Positions 1-8,410 of a stretch of DNA of 39,846 nt are shown piece by piece (position 1 is the first letter of the stretch; the number at the start of each line of letters is the position of its first letter). The position numbers and the translations under genes are program-made. Source of the stretch: Nocardia vermiculata NBRC 100427 (GTDB lineage: Bacteria > Actinomycetota > Actinomycetes > Mycobacteriales > Mycobacteriaceae); assembly GCF_001613265.1 (NCBI RefSeq), contig NZ_BDCA01000047.1, positions 1 through 39,846 on the forward strand, given 5' to 3'. The notes beneath the pieces are model-generated. The model ran no database searches. It was not told where the DNA came from and saw only the letters and a program-made list of their open reading frames with translations.

Positions 1-425
1 ATGTCCGACTTGTTCAGCGCGACCAGGATGTAGGGCACGCCGACCTGACGGGCGAGCAGCACGTGCTCACGGGTCTGCGGCATCGGGCCGTCGGTGGCGG
101 CCACAACGAGGATGGCGCCGTCCATCTGGGCCGCACCGGTGATCATGTTCTTGATGTAGTCGGCGTGACCGGGGGCGTCGACGTGCGCGTAGTGACGCTT
201 CTCGGTCTGGTACTCGACGTGGGAGATGTTGATCGTGATACCACGAGCCTTCTCCTCGGGAGCCTTGTCGATCATGTCGAACGCAAAGCTCTCGTTCAGG
301 TCGGGGTACTTCTCCGCCAGCACCTTGGTGATGGCCGCCGTCAGCGTGGTCTTGCCATGGTCGACGTGACCGATGGTGCCGATGTTGACGTGGGGCTTCG
401 TCCGCTCGAACTTCGCCTTCGCCAC
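1..425 (-). CDS. tuf: Elongation factor Tu, N-terminal part (gene runs off the left edge)
   Basis: GTPase that delivers aminoacyl-tRNA to the ribosome. The visible part is about 141 N-terminal residues of a protein normally near 395. The GTPase motifs are present: a P-loop ending DHGKTTL, the switch II motif DAPGHADY, and NKSD as the base-recognition motif right at the window edge. The start is GTG at 423-425, chosen because the protein then begins MAKAKFERTKPH, the usual EF-Tu N terminus, and a strong AGGAGG lies just upstream. It is the last gene of the rpsL-rpsG-fusA-tuf order, 116 bp after fusA, with a hairpin in that gap, so tuf may also have its own promoter; I could not assign one. Confidence 0.97.
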   Translation of the reverse strand, partial: MAKAKFERTKPHVNIGTIGHVDHGKTTLTAAITKVLAEKYPDLNESFAFDMIDKAPEEKARGITINISHVEYQTEKRHYAHVDAPGHADYIKNMITGAAQMDGAILVVAATDGPMPQTREHVLLARQVGVPYILVALNKSD

Positions 426-508
426 TGTTGTCCTCCTGGACTAGTTAGTGCGTGCTTTTGTGCAGCAGTGCGGTTTGTACTTACAAGGGTCGTTCCGACG
501 ACCGGCCG

Positions 509-534
509 GGGACGGATTCTCGCAACTCCGTCCC
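509..534 (-). terminator. Hairpin between fusA and tuf (terminator or attenuator)
   Basis: Perfect 8-bp inverted repeat GGGACGGA / TCCGTCCC with a 10-nt loop, starting 8 nt past the fusA stop on the minus strand. No run of T follows, so it could equally be a partial terminator or an mRNA stabiliser separating fusA from the more highly expressed tuf. Confidence 0.4.
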
Positions 535-541
535 ACGAGAA

Positions 542-2644
542 TTACTCGCCGGTCGCCTTGGCGATGATCTCCTTCGCCACGTTGGCCGGAACCTCCGCGT
601 ACGAATCGAACACCATGGAGTAGTTCGCCCGGCCCTGGGTCTTCGACCGCAGGTCACCGATGTAACCGAACATCTCCGAGAGCGGAACCAGCGCCTTGAC
701 GACACGGGCACCACTGCGTTCCTCCATGGCCTGGATTTGACCACGGCGGGAGTTCAGGTCGCCGATCACTTCGCCCATGTAGTCCTCGGGCGTGATGACC
801 TCGACAGCCATGAGCGGCTCGAGGATCACCGGACCGGCCTTGCGGGCCGCTTCCTTGAGGGCCTGCACGCCGGCGATCTTGAACGCCATTTCCGAGGAAT
901 CGACCTCGTGGTAGGCGCCGTCGAGCAGCTTGGCCTTCAGGTTGACCAGCGGGTATCCGGCGAGGACACCGTACTGCATGGCGTCCTGGATACCGGCATC
1001 CACCGATGGGATGTACTCGCGCGGAACGCGGCCACCGGTGACCTTGTTCTCGAACTCGTACGACGCACCGTCTTCGCCGGTGAAGGGCTCGAGGCCGATG
1101 ATGACGCGGGCGAACTGACCCGAACCACCGGTCTGCTTCTTGTGCGTGTACTCGTGCTTCTCGACCGGCTTGGTGATCGTCTCGCGGTAGGCCACCTGAG
1201 GCTTACCGACGTTCGCCTCGACCTTGAACTCGCGCCGCATCCGGTCGACCAGGATGTCGAGGTGCAGCTCGCCCATACCGCCGATGACGGTCTGGCCGGT
1301 CTCGGCATCCAGCTTCACGGTGAAGGTCGGATCCTCTTCGGCCAGCTTCTGGATCGCGGTGCCCAGCTTCTCCTGGTCGGACTTGGTCTTGGGCTCGATC
1401 GAGACCTCGATGACCGGATCCGGGAAGGTCATGGACTCCAGCACGATCTGGTGCTGCGAATCGCAGAGCGTATCGCCGGTGGTGGTGTCCTTCAGGCCGA
1501 TGACCGCGTAGATGTGGCCGGCCGACGCCGAGGGAACCGGGTTCTCCTTGTTGGAGTGCATCTGGAACAGCTTGCCCAGACGCTCCTTCTTGCCCTTGGT
1601 CGAGTTGATGACCTGAGCACCGGAGTCGACCTTGCCCGAGTAGACGCGGACGTAGGTCAGCTTGCCGAAGAACGGGTGCACGGCGATCTTGAACGCCAGC
1701 GCCGAGAACGGCTCGTCGGCGCTGGGCCGGCGAGTGATGATCTCGTCCTCTTTGTTGGGCACGTGACCCTGCACGTTCTCGACGTCCAGCGGCGAGGGCA
1801 GGTAGTCGATGACGGCGTCGAGCATGGGCTGCACGCCCTTGTTCTTGAACGCCGAACCACACAGCACCGGGTACAGCTCGGAGTTGACGGTCAGCTTCCG
1901 GATGGCGCCCTTGATCTCGTCGATCGTGAGCTCATCGCCACCGAAGAACTTCTCCAGCAGCGCCTCGTCCGACTCGGCGACGGTCTCGAGCAGCTCCTGG
2001 CGGTACTGCTCGGCCTTCTCCTTCAGATCGGCCGGAATTTCCTGGACCTCGTACTTCTCGCCCAGCTTGGTCTCGCCGGTCCAGACCTTCGCGTTCATCT
2101 CGACCAGGTCGACGATGCCCTCGAAGGTGTCCTCGGCGCCGATCGGCAGCTGGATGACCAGCGGCTTCGCACCGAGGCGGTCCTTGATGGTCTGCACGGT
2201 GAAGTAGAAGTCCGCGCCCAGCTTGTCCATCTTGTTGACGAAGCAGATACGCGGCACGTCGTACTTGTCGGCCTGACGCCACACCTGCTCGGACTGCGGC
2301 TCGACACCCTCTTTGCCGTCGAATACGGCAACGGCGCCGTCCAGCACGCGGAGCGAACGCTCCACCTCGACCGTGAAGTCGACGTGTCCCGGCGTGTCGA
2401 TGATGTTGATCTGGTTGTTGTTCCAGAAACACGTCACCGCCGCCGAGGTGATGGTGATGCCGCGTTCCTGCTCCTGCTCCATCCAGTCGGTGGTCGACGC
2501 ACCGTCGTGGGTTTCACCGATCTTGTAATTCACACCGGTGTAGAACAGGATTCGTTCGGTCGTCGTGGTCTTGCCGGCATCGATGTGCGCCATGATGCCG
2601 ATATTGCGGACCTTGTTGAGGTCGGTGAGCACGTCCTGTGCCAC
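542..2644 (-). CDS. fusA: Elongation factor G
   Basis: Ribosomal translocase GTPase, 700 residues, the full family length. The N-terminal G domain shows AHIDAGKTTTTERIL (P-loop, about residues 17-31), DTPGHVDF (switch II) and NKMDK (base recognition); domains II to V follow to the C terminus. The start is GTG at 2642-2644 (mature N terminus MAQDVLTDLNKVRNIGIMAH, typical of actinobacterial EF-G) with GGGGAAG upstream as ribosome binding site. It lies 210 bp downstream of rpsG and 116 bp upstream of tuf. That gap to rpsG holds no gene I can support. Confidence 0.98.
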   Translation of the reverse strand: MAQDVLTDLNKVRNIGIMAHIDAGKTTTTERILFYTGVNYKIGETHDGASTTDWMEQEQERGITITSAAVTCFWNNNQINIIDTPGHVDFTVEVERSLRVLDGAVAVFDGKEGVEPQSEQVWRQADKYDVPRICFVNKMDKLGADFYFTVQTIKDRLGAKPLVIQLPIGAEDTFEGIVDLVEMNAKVWTGETKLGEKYEVQEIPADLKEKAEQYRQELLETVAESDEALLEKFFGGDELTIDEIKGAIRKLTVNSELYPVLCGSAFKNKGVQPMLDAVIDYLPSPLDVENVQGHVPNKEDEIITRRPSADEPFSALAFKIAVHPFFGKLTYVRVYSGKVDSGAQVINSTKGKKERLGKLFQMHSNKENPVPSASAGHIYAVIGLKDTTTGDTLCDSQHQIVLESMTFPDPVIEVSIEPKTKSDQEKLGTAIQKLAEEDPTFTVKLDAETGQTVIGGMGELHLDILVDRMRREFKVEANVGKPQVAYRETITKPVEKHEYTHKKQTGGSGQFARVIIGLEPFTGEDGASYEFENKVTGGRVPREYIPSVDAGIQDAMQYGVLAGYPLVNLKAKLLDGAYHEVDSSEMAFKIAGVQALKEAARKAGPVILEPLMAVEVITPEDYMGEVIGDLNSRRGQIQAMEERSGARVVKALVPLSEMFGYIGDLRSKTQGRANYSMVFDSYAEVPANVAKEIIAKATGE

Positions 2645-2854
2645 GGAAATCTTCCCCGCTCTGCTAGTTAGCGATCAGCTAGTCGGTATTTTCGGGAACG
2701 GCCCGGGAAATTCCGCTGCGATGCGGCCCTGACCATCACTGTGTCGAATGTCGGGTGCGGTCCACTACCTGCCCTGCACGGGCCCGATGCCGACCACACC
2801 CGACTGCGACTCGCCTCCCGGCGCCGTTCCTTCACCGGCGGACCGGGTGACCAA

Positions 2855-3325
2855 TCACCAGCGGTAGTGCGCGAACGCCCGGTTGGACTCGGCCATCTTG
2901 TGGGTGTCCTCGCGGCGCTTCACCGAAGCGCCCAGACCGTTGCTCGCATCCAGCAGTTCGTTGGCCAGACGCTCGACCATGGTCTTCTCACGACGTGCGC
3001 GGGAGTAGTTGACCAGCCAGCGCAGCGCCAGGGTGTTGGCGCGCCCCGGGCGAACCTCGACGGGAACCTGGTAGGTGGCGCCACCGACGCGACGCGGCTT
3101 GACCTCGAGGGCGGGCTTGACGTTGTCGAGCGCACGCTTGAGGGTCACGACCGGATCGGTGCCGGTCTTCTCGCGCGCCTGCTCGAGCGCGCCGTAGACG
3201 ATGCGTTCGGCGGTGGACTTCTTGCCGTCCAGCAGGATCTTGTTGACCAGCTGAGTGACCACCGGCGATCCGTAGACCGGATCGTTGATCAGCGGACGCT
3301 TGGGTGCGGGGCCCTTGCGTGGCAT
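2855..3325 (-). CDS. rpsG: 30S ribosomal protein S7
   Basis: Primary 16S rRNA-binding protein that nucleates assembly of the small-subunit head. 156 residues, standard length, beginning MPRKGPAPKRPL and ending MAESNRAFAHYRW, both typical of actinobacterial S7. The ATG lies 1 nt after the rpsL stop codon, and its AAGGAG ribosome binding site is inside the last rpsL codons, so the two genes are translationally linked. Confidence 0.98.
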   Translation of the reverse strand: MPRKGPAPKRPLINDPVYGSPVVTQLVNKILLDGKKSTAERIVYGALEQAREKTGTDPVVTLKRALDNVKPALEVKPRRVGGATYQVPVEVRPGRANTLALRWLVNYSRARREKTMVERLANELLDASNGLGASVKRREDTHKMAESNRAFAHYRW

Positions 3326-3326
3326 A

Positions 3327-3701
3327 TCAGCTCTTCTCCTTCTTGGCGCCGTAACGGCTGCGGGCCTGCTTGCGGTTCTTCACACCCTGGGTGTCGAGCG
3401 AGCCGCGGATGATCTTGTAACGCACACCCGGGAGGTCCTTCACACGACCGCCACGCACGAGCACCATCGAGTGCTCCTGCAGGTTGTGGCCCTCGCCCGG
3501 AATGTAAGCAGTGACCTCGACCGCGCTGGTCAGGCGAACACGCGCGACCTTACGGAGCGCGGAGTTCGGCTTCTTCGGGGTCGTGGTGTACACGCGGGTG
3601 CACACGCCACGACGCTGCGGGCTCCCCTTCAGGGCCGCGGTCTTGGTCTTGGCGACCTTGTCGTTGCGACCCTTACGGACCAGCTGGTTGATGGTTGGCA
3701 T
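3327..3701 (-). CDS. rpsL: 30S ribosomal protein S12
   Basis: Decoding-centre protein of the small subunit, 124 residues, starting MPTINQLVRKGR. The two loops that contact 16S rRNA are intact and carry lysine at positions 43 (TPKKPNSALRK) and 88 (GRVKDLPGVRYK), the streptomycin-sensitive residues. ATG start with AAGGAAAG upstream. First gene of the str operon as seen here; transcription must begin in the 3702-4177 gap. Confidence 0.98.
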   Translation of the reverse strand: MPTINQLVRKGRNDKVAKTKTAALKGSPQRRGVCTRVYTTTPKKPNSALRKVARVRLTSAVEVTAYIPGEGHNLQEHSMVLVRGGRVKDLPGVRYKIIRGSLDTQGVKNRKQARSRYGAKKEKS

Positions 3702-4177
3702 ATACCGGCTTTCCTTGATCAGTAACCAGTTTGTCTGGAATTCTTCGATGTCTGTTCTGCCTGGCGGTGCTCTCGGAGGAGGCTCACACCGCCGTCATAG
3801 AGCTGTCACCACTCACTCGGGAACACGTCTACCGCGCCCCGAGGTCGGGCGTGTCGCACGCAGTACATGCCGAGAAATCCGGGCACGCTGAAACGTTCGG
3901 CCGCTTTCGCTGGCTTACGATCTGCGCACAAACCTGCCCGCACGCTTCCGGGCACAGCGATCCACGATACTCGCCGCCCCAGAATCGGGCAAAAGCAGGG
4001 TCCGAAGACCACACTTCACCACCTGCGATGCACAACAACTATCTCTCGAGCGCCCTCGGGCCAGCACACCGGGGCCACCACCACGACACCGGCGACCACC
4101 ACCCCCGGGAGCACGACACCAAATTCTCGAGTGCTCCTAACCCTGCCGGAGCGAAGCGGAGGCCGAAAACACCCCCC
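3702..4177. other. Intergenic region upstream of the str operon
   Basis: A 476-bp stretch between the rpsL start and the stop of the adjacent lipoprotein gene, both on the minus strand. It should hold the str-operon promoter and leader. I looked for a minus-strand TTGACN / TANNNT pair with 16-19 bp spacing and found none I would trust. A 7-bp inverted repeat GGAGCAC / GTGCTCC lies around 4110-4140, 3' of the lipoprotein gene, and is a weak terminator candidate. Open frames here show no convincing ribosome binding sites or protein-like composition. Confidence 0.5.
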
Positions 4178-4732
4178 TTACCGGGCGAGGTTCAGTGTCA
4201 GCTCGGTCAGTTTCTTCGCTCCGGCGCACGGGTCCGGGTGCCCACCCGGCAGATAGTTCACCCACCAGCCGACCACGCCCGTATCCGCCGCGGGTGCCAT
4301 CACCCCGCACGAGTCGGGGTCGCCTGGCCGCCGCACCTGGAGCGCGCGCCGACCCTCCACGGTCACATCCGAGGTCTGGTAGCCCAGCCGGTCGTTGTTG
4401 GTCTTCTCGTTGCGCAGTGAACCCATCTCGTACCAGTTCAGCGTCGCCATCCCGTTGCCCGAACCGGTCAGATTCCACATGCACACGGCACCGTTGAACG
4501 ACGATTCGACGTACTCCGACCCGGTCGCCTCCGCGATCTTGTCGTCGGCGACGACGTCGCATTCGCGCAGCAGTTTGTCGAAGTTCATGTTCACTCCACC
4601 GCCGCTGCCGGCCGGCAGCGCCGTTCCCGGCACGGTGCTGCCGCACCCACCGGCCGCCAACCCCACCACCAGCGCGAGGACCCCGACCGCACTCGCGCGC
4701 ACGCCACGGCTGCTGCGGAACCGAACACGCAT
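4178..4732 (-). CDS. DUF3558-type lipoprotein (second of a tandem pair)
   Basis: Predicted cell-envelope lipoprotein of 184 residues. The N terminus has Arg residues, a hydrophobic stretch VGVLALVVGLAAGG and then Cys within the lipobox-like LAAGGC, so lipidation and anchoring are expected. The body has the spaced Cys residues and Trp/Tyr pattern of the DUF3558 family, which is common in Nocardia and Rhodococcus and whose role is unknown. The start is ATG at 4730-4732 with GGAGGAG just upstream; longer upstream starts lack both a ribosome binding site and a signal peptide. It follows the related gene at 4756-5283 by 23 bp, so they are probably one operon. Confidence 0.85.
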   Translation of the reverse strand: MRVRFRSSRGVRASAVGVLALVVGLAAGGCGSTVPGTALPAGSGGGVNMNFDKLLRECDVVADDKIAEATGSEYVESSFNGAVCMWNLTGSGNGMATLNWYEMGSLRNEKTNNDRLGYQTSDVTVEGRRALQVRRPGDPDSCGVMAPAADTGVVGWWVNYLPGGHPDPCAGAKKLTELTLNLAR

Positions 4733-4755
4733 GTCGCTCCTCCTCTCCGACGCCG

Positions 4756-5283
4756 TCATTTCAGCCGCTGCACAGTCAGCTCGGCCAGCTTGCGGTTCTT
4801 GTCGCACGGCGATGCCGAGGGCGCCCCGAACAGGCCGGACGAGGTGGACCACTCGAAGAAGTCGTCGCCCAGCTGCACCGCGAAGTCACAGATCGAGCCG
4901 TCCGAACTCTGATCCTGGAAGCCCTGATGCCCGTCGATCTCGATCGACTCCGGATTTCGCCCCTGCGCGGTCACCCAGGCCTTCTCCCGCCCGATCGGGC
5001 TGCCGCGATACGACGCGAACGTCACGCTCGGACCACTGATCCCGCCCGCCTGCCAGCTACAACCGACCGCATTCTTGAACACCTGCGACACCTGGCCCAG
5101 ACCGCCGATATCGCGCACCTCGTCATCGGTGACGTGCCCGCACTCCCCGACGAACGGGCCCAGCGATGCCACTTTCACCGGTGGGCGTGGTGGCGGGGAA
5201 TCACCGGAGTCGTCCCCCGAACCACACCCCGCCAGCAGTGCGGCGATGACCGTTCCACAGGCAATGGGTGCCGTCAATCGCAT
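4756..5283 (-). CDS. DUF3558-type lipoprotein (first of a tandem pair)
   Basis: Predicted lipoprotein of 175 residues starting MRLTAPIACGTVIAALLAGCGSG: a short signal sequence with a clear lipobox LLAGC, cleavage expected before Cys20. The mature part begins with a Ser/Asp/Pro-rich tether and shares with its neighbour the order CG(H/D)V - VGCSW/VCMW - CDF/SCG - LAELTVQRLK/LTELTLNLAR, so the two are paralogues from an old tandem duplication. Function unknown. Confidence 0.85.
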   Translation of the reverse strand: MRLTAPIACGTVIAALLAGCGSGDDSGDSPPPRPPVKVASLGPFVGECGHVTDDEVRDIGGLGQVSQVFKNAVGCSWQAGGISGPSVTFASYRGSPIGREKAWVTAQGRNPESIEIDGHQGFQDQSSDGSICDFAVQLGDDFFEWSTSSGLFGAPSASPCDKNRKLAELTVQRLK

Positions 5284-5352
5284 GCCAGCACTGTACTGGG
5301 TGAGCGGCGCGAACTTCGGGGAGTGAGAGGGGTGTGACCACGGAAGGGCGGG

Positions 5353-6546
5353 CTACAGGTTCCCCCTTGCTTGCTGTTCTCTTTCTATTGCCTCGAACAG
5401 GGCCTTGAAGTTTCCTTTTCCGAAACCTGTTGCGCCGTGGCGTTCTATCAGTTCGAAAAAGACCGTGGGGCGGTCGGTGAGGGGTTTGCAGAAGATCTGC
5501 AGCAGGTAGCCGTCCTCGTCTCGATCCACCAGAATTCCGCGGGACTGCAACTGTTGCACGGGGACTCGGACGTGGCCGATTCGGGAGCGCAGTTCGGGGG
5601 CCTGGTAATAGGTGTGCGGTGTGGGCAGGAATTCGACGCCTTCACGGCGCAGGGCGTCGACGGTGGTCAGTATGTCGGGGGTCGCGAGGGCAATGTGCTG
5701 AACCCCGGGGCCGCGATAGAACTGCAGGTATTCGTCGATCTGGGAACGTTTGCGGGCGGCGGCGGGCTCGTTGAGCGGGAATTTCACCCGATGATTTCCG
5801 TTCGCGACGACCTTGCTCATCAGCGCCGAATATTCGGTCGCGATGTCGTCGCCGACGAATTCCGCCATATTCGTGAAACCCATGACGCGGCGATAGAACC
5901 CCACCCATTCGTCCATCCGGCCCAGTTCCACATTGCCGACGACATGATCGACCGCCTCGAACAGCCGGTGCGGGAACCGTTGCTGATATCCGGAGCCGCG
6001 CTCGACGTAGCCGGGCAGGTACGGGCCGTGGTACTGCGAACGGTCGATGAGACTGTGGCAGGTCTCGCCGTAGGCGGACAACGCGGCGGCCCGCACCGTG
6101 CCGAATTCGTCGCTCTCGTCATGGGGTTCGACCAGAATCGTGGCGCCGTGCCGACGGGCGTGCTCGATGCAGCGGTCCACGTCGGGAACCTCCAACGCGA
6201 TGTCGACGATGCCGTCGCCGTGGCGGGCGTGGTGGGCCACCAGCGGGCTGTCGGGGTCGACGGCACCGCACACCACGAACCGTGTGCTGCCGCTGTGCAG
6301 GACGTAGGCCTTGTGGTCCCGGTTCCCGGTCTCCGGGCCCGCATATGCTTCCACGGTCATTCCGAACGCCTGCAGGTAGTGGGTGAACTGGGTGGCGTTG
6401 CCGACCACCCACACCAGCGCGTCCAGTCCGAGGACCGGGAACGGGTCAGCAGCGGGATCGTGGTCGACCAGACCTACCAGGCGGCGCAACTCCGAATCGC
6501 TCGGCGCCGCGGGCCGGGTATTCGTGGGCAGATGCTCGATGGTCAT
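5353..6546 (-). CDS. hpd: 4-hydroxyphenylpyruvate dioxygenase
   Basis: Non-haem Fe(II) enzyme that turns 4-hydroxyphenylpyruvate into homogentisate in tyrosine breakdown. 397 residues with two vicinal-oxygen-chelate halves. The C-terminal half carries the iron ligands: His201 in DHVVGNVEL, His284 in GVQHIALAT and Glu365 in FFELIERHG, all in family position; the C-terminal closing helix with GFGKGNFKALFEAIE is intact. The ATG at 6544-6546 gives the usual N terminus; an in-frame TTG 36 nt upstream is less likely. A TATCTG hexamer 5 nt before the ATG could make the transcript leaderless. It is divergent from the Lrp-type regulator at 6688, its probable controller. No homogentisate dioxygenase gene is nearby. 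Confidence 0.95.
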   Translation of the reverse strand: MTIEHLPTNTRPAAPSDSELRRLVGLVDHDPAADPFPVLGLDALVWVVGNATQFTHYLQAFGMTVEAYAGPETGNRDHKAYVLHSGSTRFVVCGAVDPDSPLVAHHARHGDGIVDIALEVPDVDRCIEHARRHGATILVEPHDESDEFGTVRAAALSAYGETCHSLIDRSQYHGPYLPGYVERGSGYQQRFPHRLFEAVDHVVGNVELGRMDEWVGFYRRVMGFTNMAEFVGDDIATEYSALMSKVVANGNHRVKFPLNEPAAARKRSQIDEYLQFYRGPGVQHIALATPDILTTVDALRREGVEFLPTPHTYYQAPELRSRIGHVRVPVQQLQSRGILVDRDEDGYLLQIFCKPLTDRPTVFFELIERHGATGFGKGNFKALFEAIEREQQARGNL

Positions 6547-6623
6547 ACATCCAGATAAGCTCCGCTTCACGACGCTGGGCAATATCGGCGTCCTGGAGTA
6601 GCCATTCTGGTGTATTTGCTCAG

Positions 6624-6653
6624 TTGAAATGCCCTATTGCTGCACAATATGAA
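6624..6653 (+). promoter_or_regulatory. Candidate promoter of the Lrp/AsnC gene in the hpd divergent region
   Basis: TTGAAA at 6624-6629, 18-nt spacer, TATGAA at 6648-6653, with the regulator ATG 35 nt further. The region 6605-6660 is much more AT-rich than its surroundings, as expected for a divergent control region and for Lrp-family binding. Assigned by eye from motif and spacing only. Confidence 0.4.
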
Positions 6654-6687
6654 TAGTTGATTTCTCGGCCGAGCACGGGAGACCGCA

Positions 6688-7209
6688 ATGCCGCATATCT
6701 CCGCCAAGCTGGACGAACTGGATCTGGCCATCCTCACCGCCATGCACGAGCATCAGAAGGCGGGAATTCTCGAGCTGTCCCGGCGGACCCGGGTGGCGCG
6801 CGCCACCGTGCAGGCGCGAATCGCACGGATGGAGCAGGCCGGGGTCATCGCCTCCTACGACCCGCAGATCGACGTCACTGCGGCCGGATTCGAGGTGCAG
6901 GCCTTCGTGAGTCTCGAGATCGCGCAGGGCGCCCTGGACGCGGTCACCACCGACCTCGCAGCGATCCCGGGGGTCGTCGAGGCCTACGCCACCACCGGTT
7001 CCAGCGATGTGCTGTGCCGGATCGGCGCCGACTCACATACGGGACTGCAGGCGGTGCTGCTGAGCATCGACCGTAGTTCGGCGGTGGTCCGCTCACACAG
7101 TGTGATCGTGCTGTCCACGGTGGTCCCCCGGCGCACCCTGCCCCTGCTGCACACGCTCGACCGGGCGGGTACCAGCAAGGCCCCGGCGTACCGCACCGGC
7201 AGTCACTGA
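6688..7209 (+). CDS. Lrp/AsnC-family transcriptional regulator
   Basis: 173 residues. An N-terminal winged helix-turn-helix (DELDLAILTAMHEHQKAGILELSRRTRVARATVQARIARMEQAGVI, residues about 7-52) is followed by an RAM-type alpha/beta ligand domain (residues about 65-145) with a GVVEAYATTGSSDVLCRI stretch typical of the family. The ATG has GGGAG upstream. Divergent from hpd, so the simplest reading is an aromatic-amino-acid or keto-acid responsive regulator of hpd; the ligand is inferred from position only. It converges on the winged-helix gene, with 7 bp between stops. Confidence 0.9.
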   Translation: MPHISAKLDELDLAILTAMHEHQKAGILELSRRTRVARATVQARIARMEQAGVIASYDPQIDVTAAGFEVQAFVSLEIAQGALDAVTTDLAAIPGVVEAYATTGSSDVLCRIGADSHTGLQAVLLSIDRSSAVVRSHSVIVLSTVVPRRTLPLLHTLDRAGTSKAPAYRTGSH

Positions 7210-7216
7210 GAGTCGC

Positions 7217-8338
7217 TCATACCCTCAGGTCCGCGCCGGGGGCGAGTATTTCCACCCGCGGCACCAGGTCCGGCTCCAGGAATCCCAGCAGGGCCTGCGC
7301 CTCGGCCTCGACCGCGGCCGCTTCGGCGGCGGTCCACTCGCGGTGCGGGACGACCCGCAACCGGGCGATGTCCTGCTCGGGAAAGATCTTGTACATGCCG
7401 GCCAGATAACCGTCGAGCAGAATCGACGACACCAGAGCCGCCTTGTGCTGCAGGGTCGGAACGCCGCCCGCGGCGATGATCCGGCTGCGGTCCTTGTGTG
7501 ACAGCAACACGTTGTCGTAGACGCCGAGCAATCGCACCGGAGCGGGCAGCTCCGGATCGGCGAGTTCGGCGTCGGCCGCGTCGTAGAGGGTGCGTCCGGC
7601 CTCGTCGGTGTAGCGGCGCACCCGCTCGCCCAACTGCTCGAGCCCCTTCGCGATGCCGGGCAGCCGGGACCAGGTCTGCACATCCGCCGCCGTGGCCGGG
7701 CCGAATGCACGCAGATAGCGAATGATCAACTCCGGCAGCGGATACCGGTGGTCCAGCGGTGCACCGAGCCACGGTTCGATGCGCGACCAGACCGGCCTGC
7801 TGTTGTTGCGCCACAGCCCCCGGGGCGGGGTTTGCAGCACCGGAAGCTGATACATCCAGGTGGCTGCCACCACCCCGGCCTCGCGGTCCGGATATTCCTG
7901 TGCGGCCCGGGCCCGCAATTGCGCCGCCGACAGCGGTTCGTCGCCCAGCACCTGTTCACCGCGCGCGCGAACCTCGGCGAGGTCGAGCCCAGTCATCGCC
8001 CCGTAGTGGTAGCTCTTGCGGGCCGGAATCTTTTCCAGCTCCGGTTGGATATGCGGCGCGATCCGCAACGCGTCGGCCGCGGTCACCAGGTGAATCGTGG
8101 CACGCATCAACGTGATTCGCACCAGCGAACGATCCTCGAGCCCTTGTGACAGCGTCGCGGGGTCGAAATCGGCGATGCGACTCCAGGATCCGATGAACGG
8201 CGGCGGAACATCCTGCGCTTGCAAGCCGATCAGATGTTCACACAGCTGTGGCAGCGACAGATTCGACCGCTGCAACAGGTGCTGCCGGGCCAGCAGCGTG
8301 CGGTTGAGCACCCGATTGGACAGTTTCATGGTGTGCAC
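7217..8338 (-). CDS. Winged-helix DNA-binding protein of the AlkZ/AlkX-like family
   Basis: 373 residues of the family once called DUF1006 or HTH_42, which includes the DNA glycosylases AlkZ (Streptomyces, unhooks azinomycin crosslinks) and YcaQ. The N-terminal HLIGLQAQD contains the Gln-x-Gln pair (QAQ, residues 40-42) used for catalysis in AlkZ-type enzymes. Repeated winged-helix segments follow. The start is GTG at 8336-8338 or ATG at 8327-8329; neither has a clear ribosome binding site. The start lies inside a perfect 16-bp palindrome. It is 72 bp downstream of the quinone oxidoreductase gene on the same strand. Glycosylase activity is plausible, not shown. Confidence 0.85.
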   Translation of the reverse strand: MHTMKLSNRVLNRTLLARQHLLQRSNLSLPQLCEHLIGLQAQDVPPPFIGSWSRIADFDPATLSQGLEDRSLVRITLMRATIHLVTAADALRIAPHIQPELEKIPARKSYHYGAMTGLDLAEVRARGEQVLGDEPLSAAQLRARAAQEYPDREAGVVAATWMYQLPVLQTPPRGLWRNNSRPVWSRIEPWLGAPLDHRYPLPELIIRYLRAFGPATAADVQTWSRLPGIAKGLEQLGERVRRYTDEAGRTLYDAADAELADPELPAPVRLLGVYDNVLLSHKDRSRIIAAGGVPTLQHKAALVSSILLDGYLAGMYKIFPEQDIARLRVVPHREWTAAEAAAVEAEAQALLGFLEPDLVPRVEILAPGADLRV

Positions 8339-8343
8339 ACCAT
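8328..8343. promoter_or_regulatory. 16-bp perfect palindrome over the AlkZ-like gene start
   Basis: ATGGTGTGCACACCAT reads the same on both strands and covers both candidate start codons of the AlkZ-like gene. It could be an operator that blocks transcription or initiation. No bound regulator can be named. Confidence 0.4.
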
Positions 8344-8410
8344 ACGGTCGGTCACCGACACGCTCCGGCAGCGGGAAATCCCCGCCGCCGGGCGCTCATC
8401 GGAGGACGGT

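Noticed and set aside
452..2671. A 739-codon plus-strand frame opposite fusA
   Set aside because: Shadow of fusA; composition and lack of a start signal as above.
3781..3840. A promoter for the str operon from TTCCCG and TATGAC on the minus strand
   Set aside because: The -35 match is poor and other equally weak pairs exist in the same gap.
5371..6558. A 395-codon plus-strand frame opposite hpd
   Set aside because: The hpd frame carries all three iron ligands in place; the opposite frame is a shadow.
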